From Pseudomonadota bacterium (GTDB lineage Bacteria > Pseudomonadota > Alphaproteobacteria > Rhizobiales > JAKPQE01), in NCBI GenBank assembly GCA_029572955.1, contig JAKPQE010000085.1:1-64000 (forward strand): DNA of 64,000 nt, written 5' to 3'. The notes below the pieces were generated by a model. That model was not told the DNA's origin. It saw only the letters and a list, made by a program, of their open reading frames with translations, and did not search any database. Made by a program: the position numbers and the translations under genes. Positions within the stretch are counted from its first letter, which is position 1, and each line of letters begins with the position of its first letter. Of the stretch, positions 35,320 through 44,830 are shown piece by piece.

Positions 35320-36385
35320 ATGAAAGTCGGGGAACCCTATTGTCGAGCGACTGTCCTGATCGGCTTCGAGCCGCTCGTGGCGTCCGTCGGTGGTGATCCT
35401 CTCGCACTCATCGACGAAGCCGGGCTACCGCGCGAAGCCCTCGCCAAGGTCGACATGCTCCTGTCCTATCGCAAGGTATCGCTGCTGCACGAACTCGCCG
35501 CAAAGCGCCTCGGCTGGCCGACTTTCGGCCTCGACTGGGGCATGAGCACCGCTCCGACCTTTGCAGACATCGGCCCGGTCATGATGATGTCACGGTTCGA
35601 AAGGGTTTTCGGAGACTGGACCAGATCGGCCATCAAGTATTGGCTTTTTTCATACCAACGGTACACGATTCCATCTCCTCGACGGGCCCTCGCCGGAAAC
35701 GGGGATATTGCGCCAGACCATTGAGGCCTTTGTTCCCGCGGGTCGCCAGATAACGGAACGTTATCATATCCTTGCACTCACCGCGGCGCGACACGGCACA
35801 GGACTCTTGGATGCCGATCCGATCCGCGTGACCTTCCAGCACAGCCGGCCGGCGGACACGGCCCGGCATGTGGAGGCCTTCCGCTCTCCAATCGAGTTCG
35901 ATGCCGACCACAACGATATCTTTTTCCCGAAACACCTGCTCGATACGCCGCTGTCGGGGGATCTCGCGGTTTTCAAGAAGCTGATGAACATCTATGTGCG
36001 CTACCGCATCGACCGGTTGAACCAGTTCGACCAATCGATGACGACGACCGTCGCCCTCGCGATCCCGTCCCTTCTCGGCACCGGCCGCTGCAACGTCGAA
36101 GCCGTTGCCGAGTCCCTCGGCGTCAACGTCAAGAAGCCGCAGCGTCTGCTCGCCGCCGAGGAAACCACCTTTTCCGAGATCCTCGACAATGTGCGCGACG
36201 CCATGGCGCGGCGCCTGCTCACCGAGTCCTCGGCTCCGGTCGGCCGCATCGCCGGCCTGCTCGACTATTCGGCGACGGCGCCGTTCACCCTGGCGTTCAA
36301 TCGCTGGACCGGGATGTCGCCCGTCGCCTATCGCAAGCAGATGCAGGGCAGCGAAATCGGTGACGCGGACGAGCCCGGGGCCTGA
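35320..36385 (+). pseudogene. AraC-family transcriptional regulator split by a 1-nt frameshift at T6 (35645-35650)
   Basis: ORF 35320..35724 carries the N-terminal ligand-domain region; ORF 35708..36385 carries the remainder and the HTH ('DNVRDAMARRLLTESSAPVGRIAGLLDYSATAPFTLAFNRWTGMSPVAYRKQ'); removing one T joins them as '...IKYWLFHTNGTRFHLLDGPSPETGILRQTIEAF...'. Confidence 0.8.
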
Positions 36386-36477
36386 TCGAAAGCGCCCCGG
36401 CAGAAAGACGCCGACGATCGCAGCCGCCGGCAGGACGCCGTTCCGCTCGAAAGATCAGCCGGTTGTTCGGGGGTATT

Positions 36478-36553
36478 TGGTGGAGCCGAGGGGAATCGAA
36501 CCCCTGACCTCTGCAGTGCGATTGCAGCGCTCTCCCATCTGAGCTACGGCCCC
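36478..36553 (-). tRNA. tRNA-Ala(CGC), 3' CCA encoded
   Basis: Reverse complement GGGGCCGTAGCTCAGATGGGAGAGCGCTGCAATCGCACTGCAGAGGTCAGGGGTTCGAATCCCCTCGGCTCCACCA folds as cloverleaf; anticodon loop ATCGCAC. Confidence 0.95.
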
Positions 36554-36809
36554 GCTCTTGGGATGGGCGCATTTAGGGTGCGCCGGGTGCCCCTGTCAAG
36601 CGCGGTTTCGCGTCGCCGCCGGGGCGCGGGTCGGCCGGCCGGCGCCCGCCCGGGCGATCTCCGGGGCCGCCGCGCCGGCGCCGCCACGAGATCGCCGGCC
36701 CTGCCGAAACGGCGAATTTCCGGCGCTTTTTTGCGCTGCAACATTTTTCGTCGCGACTGTCATCTTCCTGTGACCGGAATCGGGTTCTTCGAGAAAACGA
36801 GACCGTTCG

Positions 36810-37634
36810 ATGGGAGCGATGGGACCCGTGACCGACGCGATCGATCGGCGCCATGTCCGCGCCGTCTTTCTCTCCGACATCCACCTCGGCACGAGGGGAT
36901 GCCAGGCGGAGCTTCTTCTCGATTTCCTGCGCCATCACGAGGCCGACATCATCTATCTCGTCGGCGACATCGTCGACGGCTGGCGGCTGAAGCGCGGCTG
37001 GTACTGGCCGCAGAGCCACAACGACGTCGTCCAGAAGATCCTGCGCAAGGGCCGCAAGGGCGCCGAGATCGTCTACATCCCGGGCAATCACGACGAGTTC
37101 CTGCGCGAATATGTCGACGGCAATTTCGGCTCGATCACCGTCGTCGACCGCCACATGCACGAGGGCGCCGACGGCCGGCGCTACCTGCTCCTGCATGGCG
37201 ACCAGTTCGACGTCGTCGTGCGCCACGCCCGGTTCCTCGCCCTCCTCGGCGACTGGGCCTACGACTTCGCGCTCTGGATCAACACCTATTTCAACCACGC
37301 CCGCCGCCGCCTCGGCTTCCCCTACTGGTCGCTCTCGGCCTGGGCGAAGCTGAAGGTCAAGAACGCCGTCAACTTCATCGGCTCCTTCGAGAAGATCGTC
37401 TCGGACGAGGCCCGCGAATCCGGTGCCGACGGCGTCATCTGCGGCCACATCCACCACGCCGTCATCCACAACGACTACGGCGTCACCTACATGAACACCG
37501 GCGACTGGGTGGAAAGCTGCACCGCCATCCTCGAGAACCACGACGGCAGCTTCGAGATCGTCCGCTGGACCGAAACCGCCGCGACCATTGCCGCGCGCGA
37601 GGCCGCGCGGCCGCGGGCGCTGTCCGCCGCATGA
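36810..37634 (+). CDS. Metallophosphoesterase, UDP-2,3-diacylglucosamine diphosphatase (LpxH)-like
   Basis: 'VRAVFLSDIHLGTRGCQAELLLDFLRHHEADIIYLVGDIVDGWRL', 'PGNHDEF', 'LLLHGDQFD', 'GHIHHA'. Confidence 0.9.
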   Translation: MGAMGPVTDAIDRRHVRAVFLSDIHLGTRGCQAELLLDFLRHHEADIIYLVGDIVDGWRLKRGWYWPQSHNDVVQKILRKGRKGAEIVYIPGNHDEFLREYVDGNFGSITVVDRHMHEGADGRRYLLLHGDQFDVVVRHARFLALLGDWAYDFALWINTYFNHARRRLGFPYWSLSAWAKLKVKNAVNFIGSFEKIVSDEARESGADGVICGHIHHAVIHNDYGVTYMNTGDWVESCTAILENHDGSFEIVRWTETAATIAAREAARPRALSAA

Positions 37635-38671
37635 GGATCGCGCTGGTTTCCGACGCCTGGGCGCCGCAGGTCAACGGTGTGGTCCGCACGCTCGAGCGGC
37701 TCTGCGAGGAGCTGCCGAAGCTCGGCGTCGAGGTCGTACCGCTGACCCCGGCGGACTATCGTACCGTGCCCTGCCCGACCTATCCCGAGATCGCCCTCTC
37801 GCTCGCCCGGCCGGCGACGATCGCCCGCCGCCTCGACGCGATCGCCCCCGACCACGTCCACATCGCCACCGAAGGCCCGCTCGGCTTCCTCGCCCGGCGC
37901 TGGGCGATCCGCAACCATCATCGCTTCACGACGAGCTTCCACACCCGTTTTCCGGAATATCTCGCCGCCCGCTTTCCCGTGCCCGAGGCGCTGACCTATG
38001 CCGTCCTCCGGCGCTTTCACAACGCCGCCGCCGGCTGCATGGTCTCGACCGCGAGCTTCGAGGCCGAGCTTGCCGAACGCGGCTTCGGGAACCTGATGCG
38101 CTGGTCGCGCGGCGTCGACATCGAGCTGTTCAGGCCGCGCCCGGAGCTGCAACGCACCCTCAAAGGCCCGGTCTTCCTCTATGTCGGCCGCGTCTCGGTG
38201 GAAAAGAACATCGAGGCCTTCCTCGCCCTCGACCTGCCCGGAACGAAGCTCGTCGTCGGCGACGGCCCGGCCCGTGCCGAGCTGGAGGCCCGCTATCCGG
38301 ATGCCGTCTTCGCCGGCGCCCATGCCGGCGAGGATCTCGCCCGGCTTTATGCCGCGGCCGACGTCTTCGTCTTCCCGAGCCTCACCGACACCTTCGGCAT
38401 CGTCCTTCTCGAGGCGCTGGCCTCCGGCCTGCCGGTCGCCGCCTATCCGGTCACCGGCCCGATCGACGTCATCGACGATACCGGCACCGGCGTTCTCGGC
38501 GCGGATCTGCGGACCGCCGCCCTCGGCGCCCTCGATATCTCCGGCGCCCGCTGCCGCGAATACGCGACGGGATTCACTTGGGGCCACAGTGCCCGCATGT
38601 TCCTCGACAACGTCATGCGCGCCCACAACGGCCACGACGCCGAGGGCGAGCGCGCGGGCGAGACCGGCTGA
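37631..38671 (+). CDS. Glycosyltransferase family 4 (GT-B) protein
   Basis: 'MRIALVSDAWAPQVNGVVRTLERL', 'VFLYVGRVSVEKNIEAFLAL', 'VFVFPSLTDTFGIVLLEALASGLPVAAYPVTGP'; ATGA overlap with the upstream gene. Confidence 0.93.
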   Translation: MRIALVSDAWAPQVNGVVRTLERLCEELPKLGVEVVPLTPADYRTVPCPTYPEIALSLARPATIARRLDAIAPDHVHIATEGPLGFLARRWAIRNHHRFTTSFHTRFPEYLAARFPVPEALTYAVLRRFHNAAAGCMVSTASFEAELAERGFGNLMRWSRGVDIELFRPRPELQRTLKGPVFLYVGRVSVEKNIEAFLALDLPGTKLVVGDGPARAELEARYPDAVFAGAHAGEDLARLYAAADVFVFPSLTDTFGIVLLEALASGLPVAAYPVTGPIDVIDDTGTGVLGADLRTAALGALDISGARCREYATGFTWGHSARMFLDNVMRAHNGHDAEGERAGETG

Positions 38672-38687
38672 TCGCCGGCCGCCGGCG

Positions 38688-39653
38688 CTATTTCTTGTCC
38701 TTCTTCTCGAAGCGTGCCTTCAGCTCGGCGCAGTGGTCCTTCTCCTCCCATTTGGGGGTGAACCAGACATAGTCGAAGGTCGCGCTGCCGGCCGGATCGC
38801 GGGTCACGTATTCGGCCGGGTCGGTCTCTGCCGGTTCGACCTCCATGAAGCGCACCGAAACGATCGCGGCCTCGCCCGCCCGCGCCCGCAGGTACCAGGG
38901 CACCGCCCGGTCGAGGCGGGCATGCTCGCCACCGGTGATCAGCACCGCGCCGTCGCCGTCCGCCGCGATCATCGCGTCGGCCATCGCCGCGTCGCGCAGG
39001 CGCTGCACCCCGGCCATCGGCGTCATCGCCTCGCGCGGCACCAGTTCGCAATGCGACTGGAAGAGTTCGTCGAGAAGCGCATCGGCGAGCGGCTGTTCGA
39101 GCGGCCGGTCGAGCCCGAGCGCCGCCGCCCGCTCGCCGAGCGCGGCAAGCCCCTCCTTGCCGACCGTGCGCTGGGTGTCGCGCGCGACGTCACCGGCCCG
39201 CATCGGCAGGCCGGCACCGAGCGCCGCCTCGACGATCGGCTGATAGAGCTTCCACTCCGGCCAGCCGCGCTTTTCCCAGTCGACCGCCGCGCCGAACCCT
39301 TCGGCCGTCGCGTCCGGACCGGCGAGATAGCCGGCGAGCTTGTCGGCATAGTCCGCCCCGATCATCTCGAAGACCACCGTCGGCCGGCGCCCGGCTCCGG
39401 CGAGCGCCGTAATCATCTCGCCCTGCAGGCGGTGGTGATCGCCATTGCTGTGGGTCTCGCCGAGAAGGACGTAGCGCGCCCCGGCGATCGCCTGCTCGAC
39501 CGCCGCGCGCTCGACGAAGCCGCCGCTCGCCCGCGACCAGATCCTGCCGACGAGCGGGTTGTCCTTGTAGAGCGGCGAGGCCCAATCCTCGGCCGCCGCC
39601 AGGGCGGCGAACACCGCAAGTCCGAGCAGCGTTGCCGCCAATGTCTTCAGCAT
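38688..39653 (-). CDS. ChaN-family haem-binding/uptake lipoprotein-like protein
   Basis: 'ARYVLLGETHSNGDHHRLQGEMITAL', 'HCELVPREAMTPMAGVQRLRDAAMADAM', 'VLITGGEHARLDRAVPWYL'. Confidence 0.8.
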   Translation of the reverse strand: MLKTLAATLLGLAVFAALAAAEDWASPLYKDNPLVGRIWSRASGGFVERAAVEQAIAGARYVLLGETHSNGDHHRLQGEMITALAGAGRRPTVVFEMIGADYADKLAGYLAGPDATAEGFGAAVDWEKRGWPEWKLYQPIVEAALGAGLPMRAGDVARDTQRTVGKEGLAALGERAAALGLDRPLEQPLADALLDELFQSHCELVPREAMTPMAGVQRLRDAAMADAMIAADGDGAVLITGGEHARLDRAVPWYLRARAGEAAIVSVRFMEVEPAETDPAEYVTRDPAGSATFDYVWFTPKWEEKDHCAELKARFEKKDKK

Positions 39654-39654
39654 C

Positions 39655-41382
39655 TCAATATCCTTCTGCAAGTCCGCCGGGGCGGCGCGGGTCGCTCGCT
39701 CCGGTCCAAAGCCCCTCGGCCCCGAGGATCGACTGGGTCGAGCCCATCGCCCGGCCCTGCCGGATGCGGTGCCCGCGCGCCTCGAGCAGGGTCAGCGTAT
39801 CGCGGCCGATCCCCCGTTCGACGGCGATTTCGTCCGGCAGCCACTGATGGTGGATGCGCGGGCTCGCCGTCGCCTCGGCGATGTTCATGCTGTGATCGAC
39901 GACGTCGAGGATGATCTGCAGCACGGTCGTGATGATGCGGCTGCCGCCCGGCGAGCCGGTGACGAGCAGCACCTTGCCGTCCTCGAGGACGATCGTCGGC
40001 GTCATCGAGGAAAGCGGTCGCTTGCGCGGTCCGACCGCATTCGCTTCCTCGCCGACGAGGCCGTAGGCGTTCGGCACGCCGGGCTTGGCCGAGAAGTCGT
40101 CGAGCTCGTTGTTGAGGAGGATGCCGGTGCCCTCGGCGACCATGCCGAGGCCGAAGCTGAAATTCAGCGTGTAGGTGTTGGAGACGGCGTTGCCTTCGCC
40201 GTCGACCACCGAGAAATGGGTGGTCTGGTCGCTCTCGGGGGCGAGCAGGCGGCCCGGCGCGATCTCGGCGGACGGTGTCGCCCGGCCGCGCGCGATATCG
40301 GCGAGAAGCCGCGCGCCATAGGCCTTGTCGACGAGGCGGGCGACCGGCACCTCGACGAAATCGGGATCGCCGAGATAGCGGCTGCGGTCGGCATAGGCGC
40401 GCTTCATCGCCTCGGCGAGGAAATGGATCGTCTCGGCCGAATCCGGACCGAACCAGGCGAGCGGCACGCCCTCGAGAATATTGAGGAGCTGGACAAGATG
40501 GACGCCGCCGGAGCTCGGCGGCGGCATCGAGACGATCTCGTAGCCGCGATAGCTGCCGCGCACCGGCGCGCGGACCTTGGCCTCGTAGCCGGCGAGGTCC
40601 TCGGCCGTCAGGATGCCGCCGGCGGCGGCGAGCGCCGCGACGATCTTCTCGCCGACCGGCCCCTTGTAGAAGGCCACCGGCCCGTTGGTCGCAATCGCCT
40701 GCAGCGACGCGCCGAGATCGGGCTGGCGCAGGGTCTCGCCGGCGCCGAGCGCCGTGCCGTCGGCGTTGAGGAAGATCGCCGCGCTCGCCGGATAGCGGGC
40801 GAGCCGCGGCGCGGCGCCGGCGAGCGAGCGGGCAAGCCCCTCGCCGACCGGAAAGCCCTCGACGGCGAGACGCACCGCCGGCGCGACGAGATCGGAAAGC
40901 GTCAGCTTGCCGCTGCCATATTGGGCATGGGCGAGGGCAAGGCCGGCGACGGTTCCCGGCACGCCGACGCCGAGCGGCGAGAAACGCGACTTCTTCGGAT
41001 CGGCATTGCCCGCCTCGTCGAGAAAGAGGTCGTGCCCGGCCGCCGCCGGCGCCGTCTCGCGATAGTCGATCGCCACCGTCTCGGCCTTGTCGGCCCGGTG
41101 CACCAGCATGAAGCCGCCGCCGCCGAGATTGCCGGCCCGCGGCTGCGTCACGGCGAGCGCGAAGCCGACCGCCACCGCGGCATCGACCGCATTGCCGCCG
41201 CGCTTCAGGATGTCGACCCCGACCCGCGTCGCGATCGCGTCGTCGCTGACCACCATGCCGTTCGCCGCCACCACCGGGTGGAACAGCGCCTCTTCGGAAA
41301 GGATCGGCGCCACCCCGTCGGCGCGCAGCGGGCCGGCGGCAAGGCCGAGGACGAGCGTTGCGGCAAAGAGGCGGGCAAGCAT
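39655..41382 (-). CDS. ggt: Gamma-glutamyltransferase
   Basis: 'GMVVSDDAIATRVGVDILKRGGNAVDAAVAVGFALAVTQPRAGNLGGGGFMLVH', 'DQTTHFSVVDGEGNAVSNTYTLNFSFG', 'PLSSMTPTIVLEDGKVLLVTGSPGGSRIITTVLQ'. Confidence 0.95.
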   Translation of the reverse strand: MLARLFAATLVLGLAAGPLRADGVAPILSEEALFHPVVAANGMVVSDDAIATRVGVDILKRGGNAVDAAVAVGFALAVTQPRAGNLGGGGFMLVHRADKAETVAIDYRETAPAAAGHDLFLDEAGNADPKKSRFSPLGVGVPGTVAGLALAHAQYGSGKLTLSDLVAPAVRLAVEGFPVGEGLARSLAGAAPRLARYPASAAIFLNADGTALGAGETLRQPDLGASLQAIATNGPVAFYKGPVGEKIVAALAAAGGILTAEDLAGYEAKVRAPVRGSYRGYEIVSMPPPSSGGVHLVQLLNILEGVPLAWFGPDSAETIHFLAEAMKRAYADRSRYLGDPDFVEVPVARLVDKAYGARLLADIARGRATPSAEIAPGRLLAPESDQTTHFSVVDGEGNAVSNTYTLNFSFGLGMVAEGTGILLNNELDDFSAKPGVPNAYGLVGEEANAVGPRKRPLSSMTPTIVLEDGKVLLVTGSPGGSRIITTVLQIILDVVDHSMNIAEATASPRIHHQWLPDEIAVERGIGRDTLTLLEARGHRIRQGRAMGSTQSILGAEGLWTGASDPRRPGGLAEGY

Positions 41383-41557
41383 CGGACGGCGTCTCCTCGG
41401 GCAGGCGGCCCATCGCGGCATTCCCCGCAAAAGACCACGCAAGACGACCTATATCTAGGGGAGAGCCCCGAAAATCCACGAGGCGGGACGCTTTTCGTGG
41501 CGCACCGAAGCGCCGTAGGATGGTCGCCGGAGCAAGAGCCGAAAAGGAGGATCACCG

Positions 41558-41872
41558 ATGCGCGCGAAGCTGACGATGCTGGCCCTTTCCGCCGCGCTCG
41601 GCGTCCTTGCGCATGCCGGCGCGGCGCTTGCCGCCGATCCGGTGAAGGGCGAGGAACTCGCCGCCATGTGGTGCAAGTCCTGCCACGTCATCACCATCGA
41701 CCAGGAGCGGGCGAGCGCCGATGCGCCGACCTATCCCTGGCTCGCCGAGAACCGCACGACCGAGGCGCTGGAGCTGTTCCTCGCCCAGCCGCACAGCACC
41801 ATGCCGACCGGCGCGCTGACCCCGGGCGAGATCCGCGACATCGTCGCCTACATCATGACCTTCAAGAAGTAG
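41558..41872 (+). CDS. Small periplasmic c-type cytochrome
   Basis: Signal peptide, 'MWCKSCH' haem motif, 'MPTGALTPGEIRDIVAYIMTFKK'. Confidence 0.88.
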   Translation: MRAKLTMLALSAALGVLAHAGAALAADPVKGEELAAMWCKSCHVITIDQERASADAPTYPWLAENRTTEALELFLAQPHSTMPTGALTPGEIRDIVAYIMTFKK

Positions 41873-41988
41873 CGCGGCGTTCCGCTTCGAGATCCCTCCT
41901 GGAGAGGGCGTGCGCCCCATGCCGATCTCCGGCCTGACCCGCAGGCACGGCCTGAGCCCTCTCCCTCGGGGGAGGGCAACCGCAGCTT

Positions 41989-42012
41989 CGATTTGATCTT
42001 CAGATCAAATCG
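41989..42012. repeat. Stem-loop CGATTTGATC-TTCA-GATCAAATCG in REP-like intergenic region
   Basis: Perfect 10-bp inverted repeat with 4-nt loop between convergent genes; neighbouring 'ccctctccctcgggggaggg' stem. Confidence 0.6.
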
Positions 42013-42064
42013 TTAGCGAAGGTCGGGAGGGGGCGGGGTCAGTTGCTGAGCCGGTCGAGTCCGC

Positions 42065-43033
42065 TCAGTCGAACACCGCGACGAGCGGGGCGTGGAACGA
42101 GCCGGCGATGCGCCCGCCCGAGAGTTCCGGGTCGGCCTCGTCGGGCAGCCCCTCGTTGTCGATCTCGACCGTCTGCAGGCTGGCGCAGAGCGCCCGGCTG
42201 ACGAGGACATGGTCGAGCATCAGCCGCCGCCCGTCGTGGATCACCGAATAGCGCTTCTCCGCGACGACCGCGTCCTCGGCGATGATCAGCGAGCGCGCCC
42301 CGAGTGCCGGCGCGCCGGTGTCGTCGCTCGACCCGATGGCGATGCGGATCGCCGCGTTGAATTCCTCGGCGTTGAAATCCCCGGCGACGGCGACGAGCGC
42401 ATCCGGGTCGACATCGAACAGTTCGTCGACGGCGCGGCGCAGCTCGAGCGCCTGGCCGATGCGCTTCATCGCCGCGATGTAATAGCCCTCGGCCCAGCCG
42501 GCGACCGAGCCCCAGGACAGGGCGCCGGTCTTTGCCCCCGGCACCGGCGCGGCGATCGGCGCGCGGAAATGCACGTTGAAGAGATGCAGCGTGCGCCCGT
42601 CCGGCAGGGCGATCTCGACGGCGAGGATCGGCCGGTCCCATTCGACCGGCAGCGGCGCCTCGTCCGGCGGCATCGCGGTGCGCCGCCGGTAGAGCGGCGC
42701 CTCGACATAGTCGTGGCGAATCTCGCGGGCGGCGCGGATCGGATAGCGGCTGAGCACCACGAGATTGTGGACGTCCGCCGCCCCGCCATTGGCCCGGTGC
42801 GTCTCGGCGCGGTGAAAGCCGGCGACCGGCAGGTCGCCGAGCACCGCGTCGAGCGCCGTCAGCCGGCGCGGCCCGCCGCCCATCGGCTTCTGGCCGTTGA
42901 CCTCCTGCAGGCAGAGGATGTCGGCGGAAAGCGCCGCGATCTTCGGATTGAGCGCCGCCACGCGGCGCGCCAGTCGCCCGTCGTCGTCGCGTCGGCCGCC
43001 GAGGGATTCCAGGTTGAAGGTCGCAAGACGCAT
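42065..43033 (-). CDS. Endonuclease/exonuclease/phosphatase family protein
   Basis: 'MRLATFNLESLGG', 'DILCLQEVNGQ', 'LFNVHFRAP', 'VAVAGDFNAEEF'; start 43033. Confidence 0.9.
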   Translation of the reverse strand: MRLATFNLESLGGRRDDDGRLARRVAALNPKIAALSADILCLQEVNGQKPMGGGPRRLTALDAVLGDLPVAGFHRAETHRANGGAADVHNLVVLSRYPIRAAREIRHDYVEAPLYRRRTAMPPDEAPLPVEWDRPILAVEIALPDGRTLHLFNVHFRAPIAAPVPGAKTGALSWGSVAGWAEGYYIAAMKRIGQALELRRAVDELFDVDPDALVAVAGDFNAEEFNAAIRIAIGSSDDTGAPALGARSLIIAEDAVVAEKRYSVIHDGRRLMLDHVLVSRALCASLQTVEIDNEGLPDEADPELSGGRIAGSFHAPLVAVFD

Positions 43034-43194
43034 GACAATTCCCTGCCCGGAGCGCCCCGGGCTCATCCCATCATATGGGGTTGCGCCGCCGCGGGCCACG
43101 CCCGCTCCGTCTTGTGCCCGACATATTCCGGGCTATGCTTTCCACTGAACATTGGCGCAATTCGTCGCGCCAAAACCCCAACGGAGTGAGACGC

Positions 43195-43809
43195 ATGCGC
43201 CTCGACCTTTCCGCCGCGTGGCGGGCCCTTCGTGCCCTCGTCCTCGTCATGGCCGCGGGCTTCGTGCTCGCCGGCTGCGGCATCAACAACATCCCGACCT
43301 ACGAGGAAGCGGCCAAGGCCTCGTGGAGCGAAGTGCTGAACCAGTACCAGCGCCGCGCCGACCTCATTCCGAACCTCGTCGAGACGGTCAAGGGCTACGC
43401 CGCCCACGAAAAGGACGTGCTGGAAGGCGTCGTCGAGGCCCGTGCCAAGGCGACCAGCGTGCAGCTGCCGCCCGACATCCTGACCAATCCGGAAGCCTTC
43501 AAGCAGTTCCAGGAGAGCCAGGGCGCGCTCTCGGGTGCCATCGGCCGCCTGCTTGCCGTCGTCGAGAATTATCCCGACCTCAAGGCCAACCAGAACTTCC
43601 TCGCCCTGCAGGCCCAGCTCGAAGGCACCGAGAACCGCATCGCCGTCGCCCGGCGCGACTACATCGAGGCGGTGCGCCGCTACAACACCGAGCTGAAAAC
43701 CTATCCCGGCGCCCTCTGGGCCCGCTTCTTCTACACGGAGAACCGGCCGATGGAGACCTTCACCATCGAGGAAGAGAAGATGAAGACGCCGGAAGTGAAG
43801 TTCAACTGA
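43195..43809 (+). CDS. lemA: LemA family lipoprotein
   Basis: Lipobox 'VLAGCGINNIPTYEEAAKASWSEVLNQYQRRADLIPNLVETVKGYAAHEKDVLEGVVEARAKA'. Confidence 0.95.
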   Translation: MRLDLSAAWRALRALVLVMAAGFVLAGCGINNIPTYEEAAKASWSEVLNQYQRRADLIPNLVETVKGYAAHEKDVLEGVVEARAKATSVQLPPDILTNPEAFKQFQESQGALSGAIGRLLAVVENYPDLKANQNFLALQAQLEGTENRIAVARRDYIEAVRRYNTELKTYPGALWARFFYTENRPMETFTIEEEKMKTPEVKFN

Positions 43810-43826
43810 CGCCGGAGGGCCGGAGC

Positions 43827-44819
43827 GTGACGAGCATGACCGGCAAGGCGAGTGACTCTATGCGCTCGCGAAGGGGAAACGTTATGGCGAGCCATGCCCC
43901 CCTCACCCTGTCCCTCTCCCCGACGGGGAGAGGGGACGCCGATCGCCCGCTCCGAAAGCCCTCTCCCCCCGGGGGGAGAGGGTTGGGTGAGGGGGGCGTT
44001 CCGGAGATCGGAAGGGAACCCGGCCGACGCACCGAGGACCGGGCAGGCCGCGCGCTCGCAACCGCCTTCGTCCTCCTCTCCGCACTCTTTTTCGCCCTCG
44101 CCTTCACGCTCGTCGCCGGTCCGGCTCTTGCCGAGCCGACCTTTCCCGAACTCACCGGCCGGGTGGTCGACAATGCCGACCTCCTGCCGGCCGACGTCGA
44201 GGCCGACCTCGTTGCGAAGCTCGAAGCGCTGGAGCAGCAATCGACCGACCAGCTCGTCGTCGTCACCCTGCCCTCGCTCGACGGCAACGCGATCGAGGAC
44301 TACGGCTACCAGCTCGGCCGCCACTGGGGCATCGGCCAGAAGGACAAGAACAACGGCGTCCTCCTGATCGTCGCCCCGAACGAGCGCAAGGTGCGCATCG
44401 AGGTCGGCTACGGCCTCGAGGGCGTGCTGCCCGACGCCGTCTCGAAACTCATCATCGAGACCAGCATCCTGCCGCGCTTCAAGGCCGGCGACTTCGCCGG
44501 CGGCATCGTGCGCGGCGCCGAGGACATCGTCTCGGTGCTGACCGGCGATTCCGCCGAGTGGCAGCAGCGCGCCCTGCAGCGCGGCGAGTCCGAAGATCCG
44601 ACGGTGATCGTCTTCATCGTCTTCTTCATCATCGTCACCGTCTTCATCATCATCATGATCGCCGCCGCCTCGAGTTCGGCCGCCGGCTCGGGCAAGGGCG
44701 GCAGCCGGCGCTCGTCCTCGGGCTGGTCGAGCGGCTCGTCCGGCTGGTCGAGCGGTGGCGGCGGATTTTCCGGCGGCGGCGGCAGCTTCGGCGGCGGCGG
44801 CTCGTCGGGCAGCTGGTAA
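43827..44819 (+). CDS. TPM-domain protein (TPM_phosphatase family) with Gly/Ser-rich tail; start uncertain
   Basis: 'FPELTGRVVDNADLLPADVEADLVAKLEALEQQSTDQLVVVTLPSLDGNAIEDYGYQLGRHWGIGQKDKNNGVLLIVAPNERKVRIEVGYGLEGVLPDA'; candidate starts GTG 43827, ATG 43836, ATG 43860. Confidence 0.88.
   Translation: MTSMTGKASDSMRSRRGNVMASHAPLTLSLSPTGRGDADRPLRKPSPPGGRGLGEGGVPEIGREPGRRTEDRAGRALATAFVLLSALFFALAFTLVAGPALAEPTFPELTGRVVDNADLLPADVEADLVAKLEALEQQSTDQLVVVTLPSLDGNAIEDYGYQLGRHWGIGQKDKNNGVLLIVAPNERKVRIEVGYGLEGVLPDAVSKLIIETSILPRFKAGDFAGGIVRGAEDIVSVLTGDSAEWQQRALQRGESEDPTVIVFIVFFIIVTVFIIIMIAAASSSAAGSGKGGSRRSSSGWSSGSSGWSSGGGGFSGGGGSFGGGGSSGSW
43896..43997. repeat. REP/MITE-like palindromic element within the 5' end of the TPM ORF
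   Basis: Outer arms GCCCCCCTCACCC (43896-43908)/GGGTGAGGGGGGC (43985-43997); inner stems CCCTCTCCCC-gac-GGGGAGAGGG and perfect palindrome CCCTCTCCCCCCGGGGGGAGAGGG (43959-43982). Confidence 0.85.
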
Positions 44820-44830
44820 GGGAGGCGACG

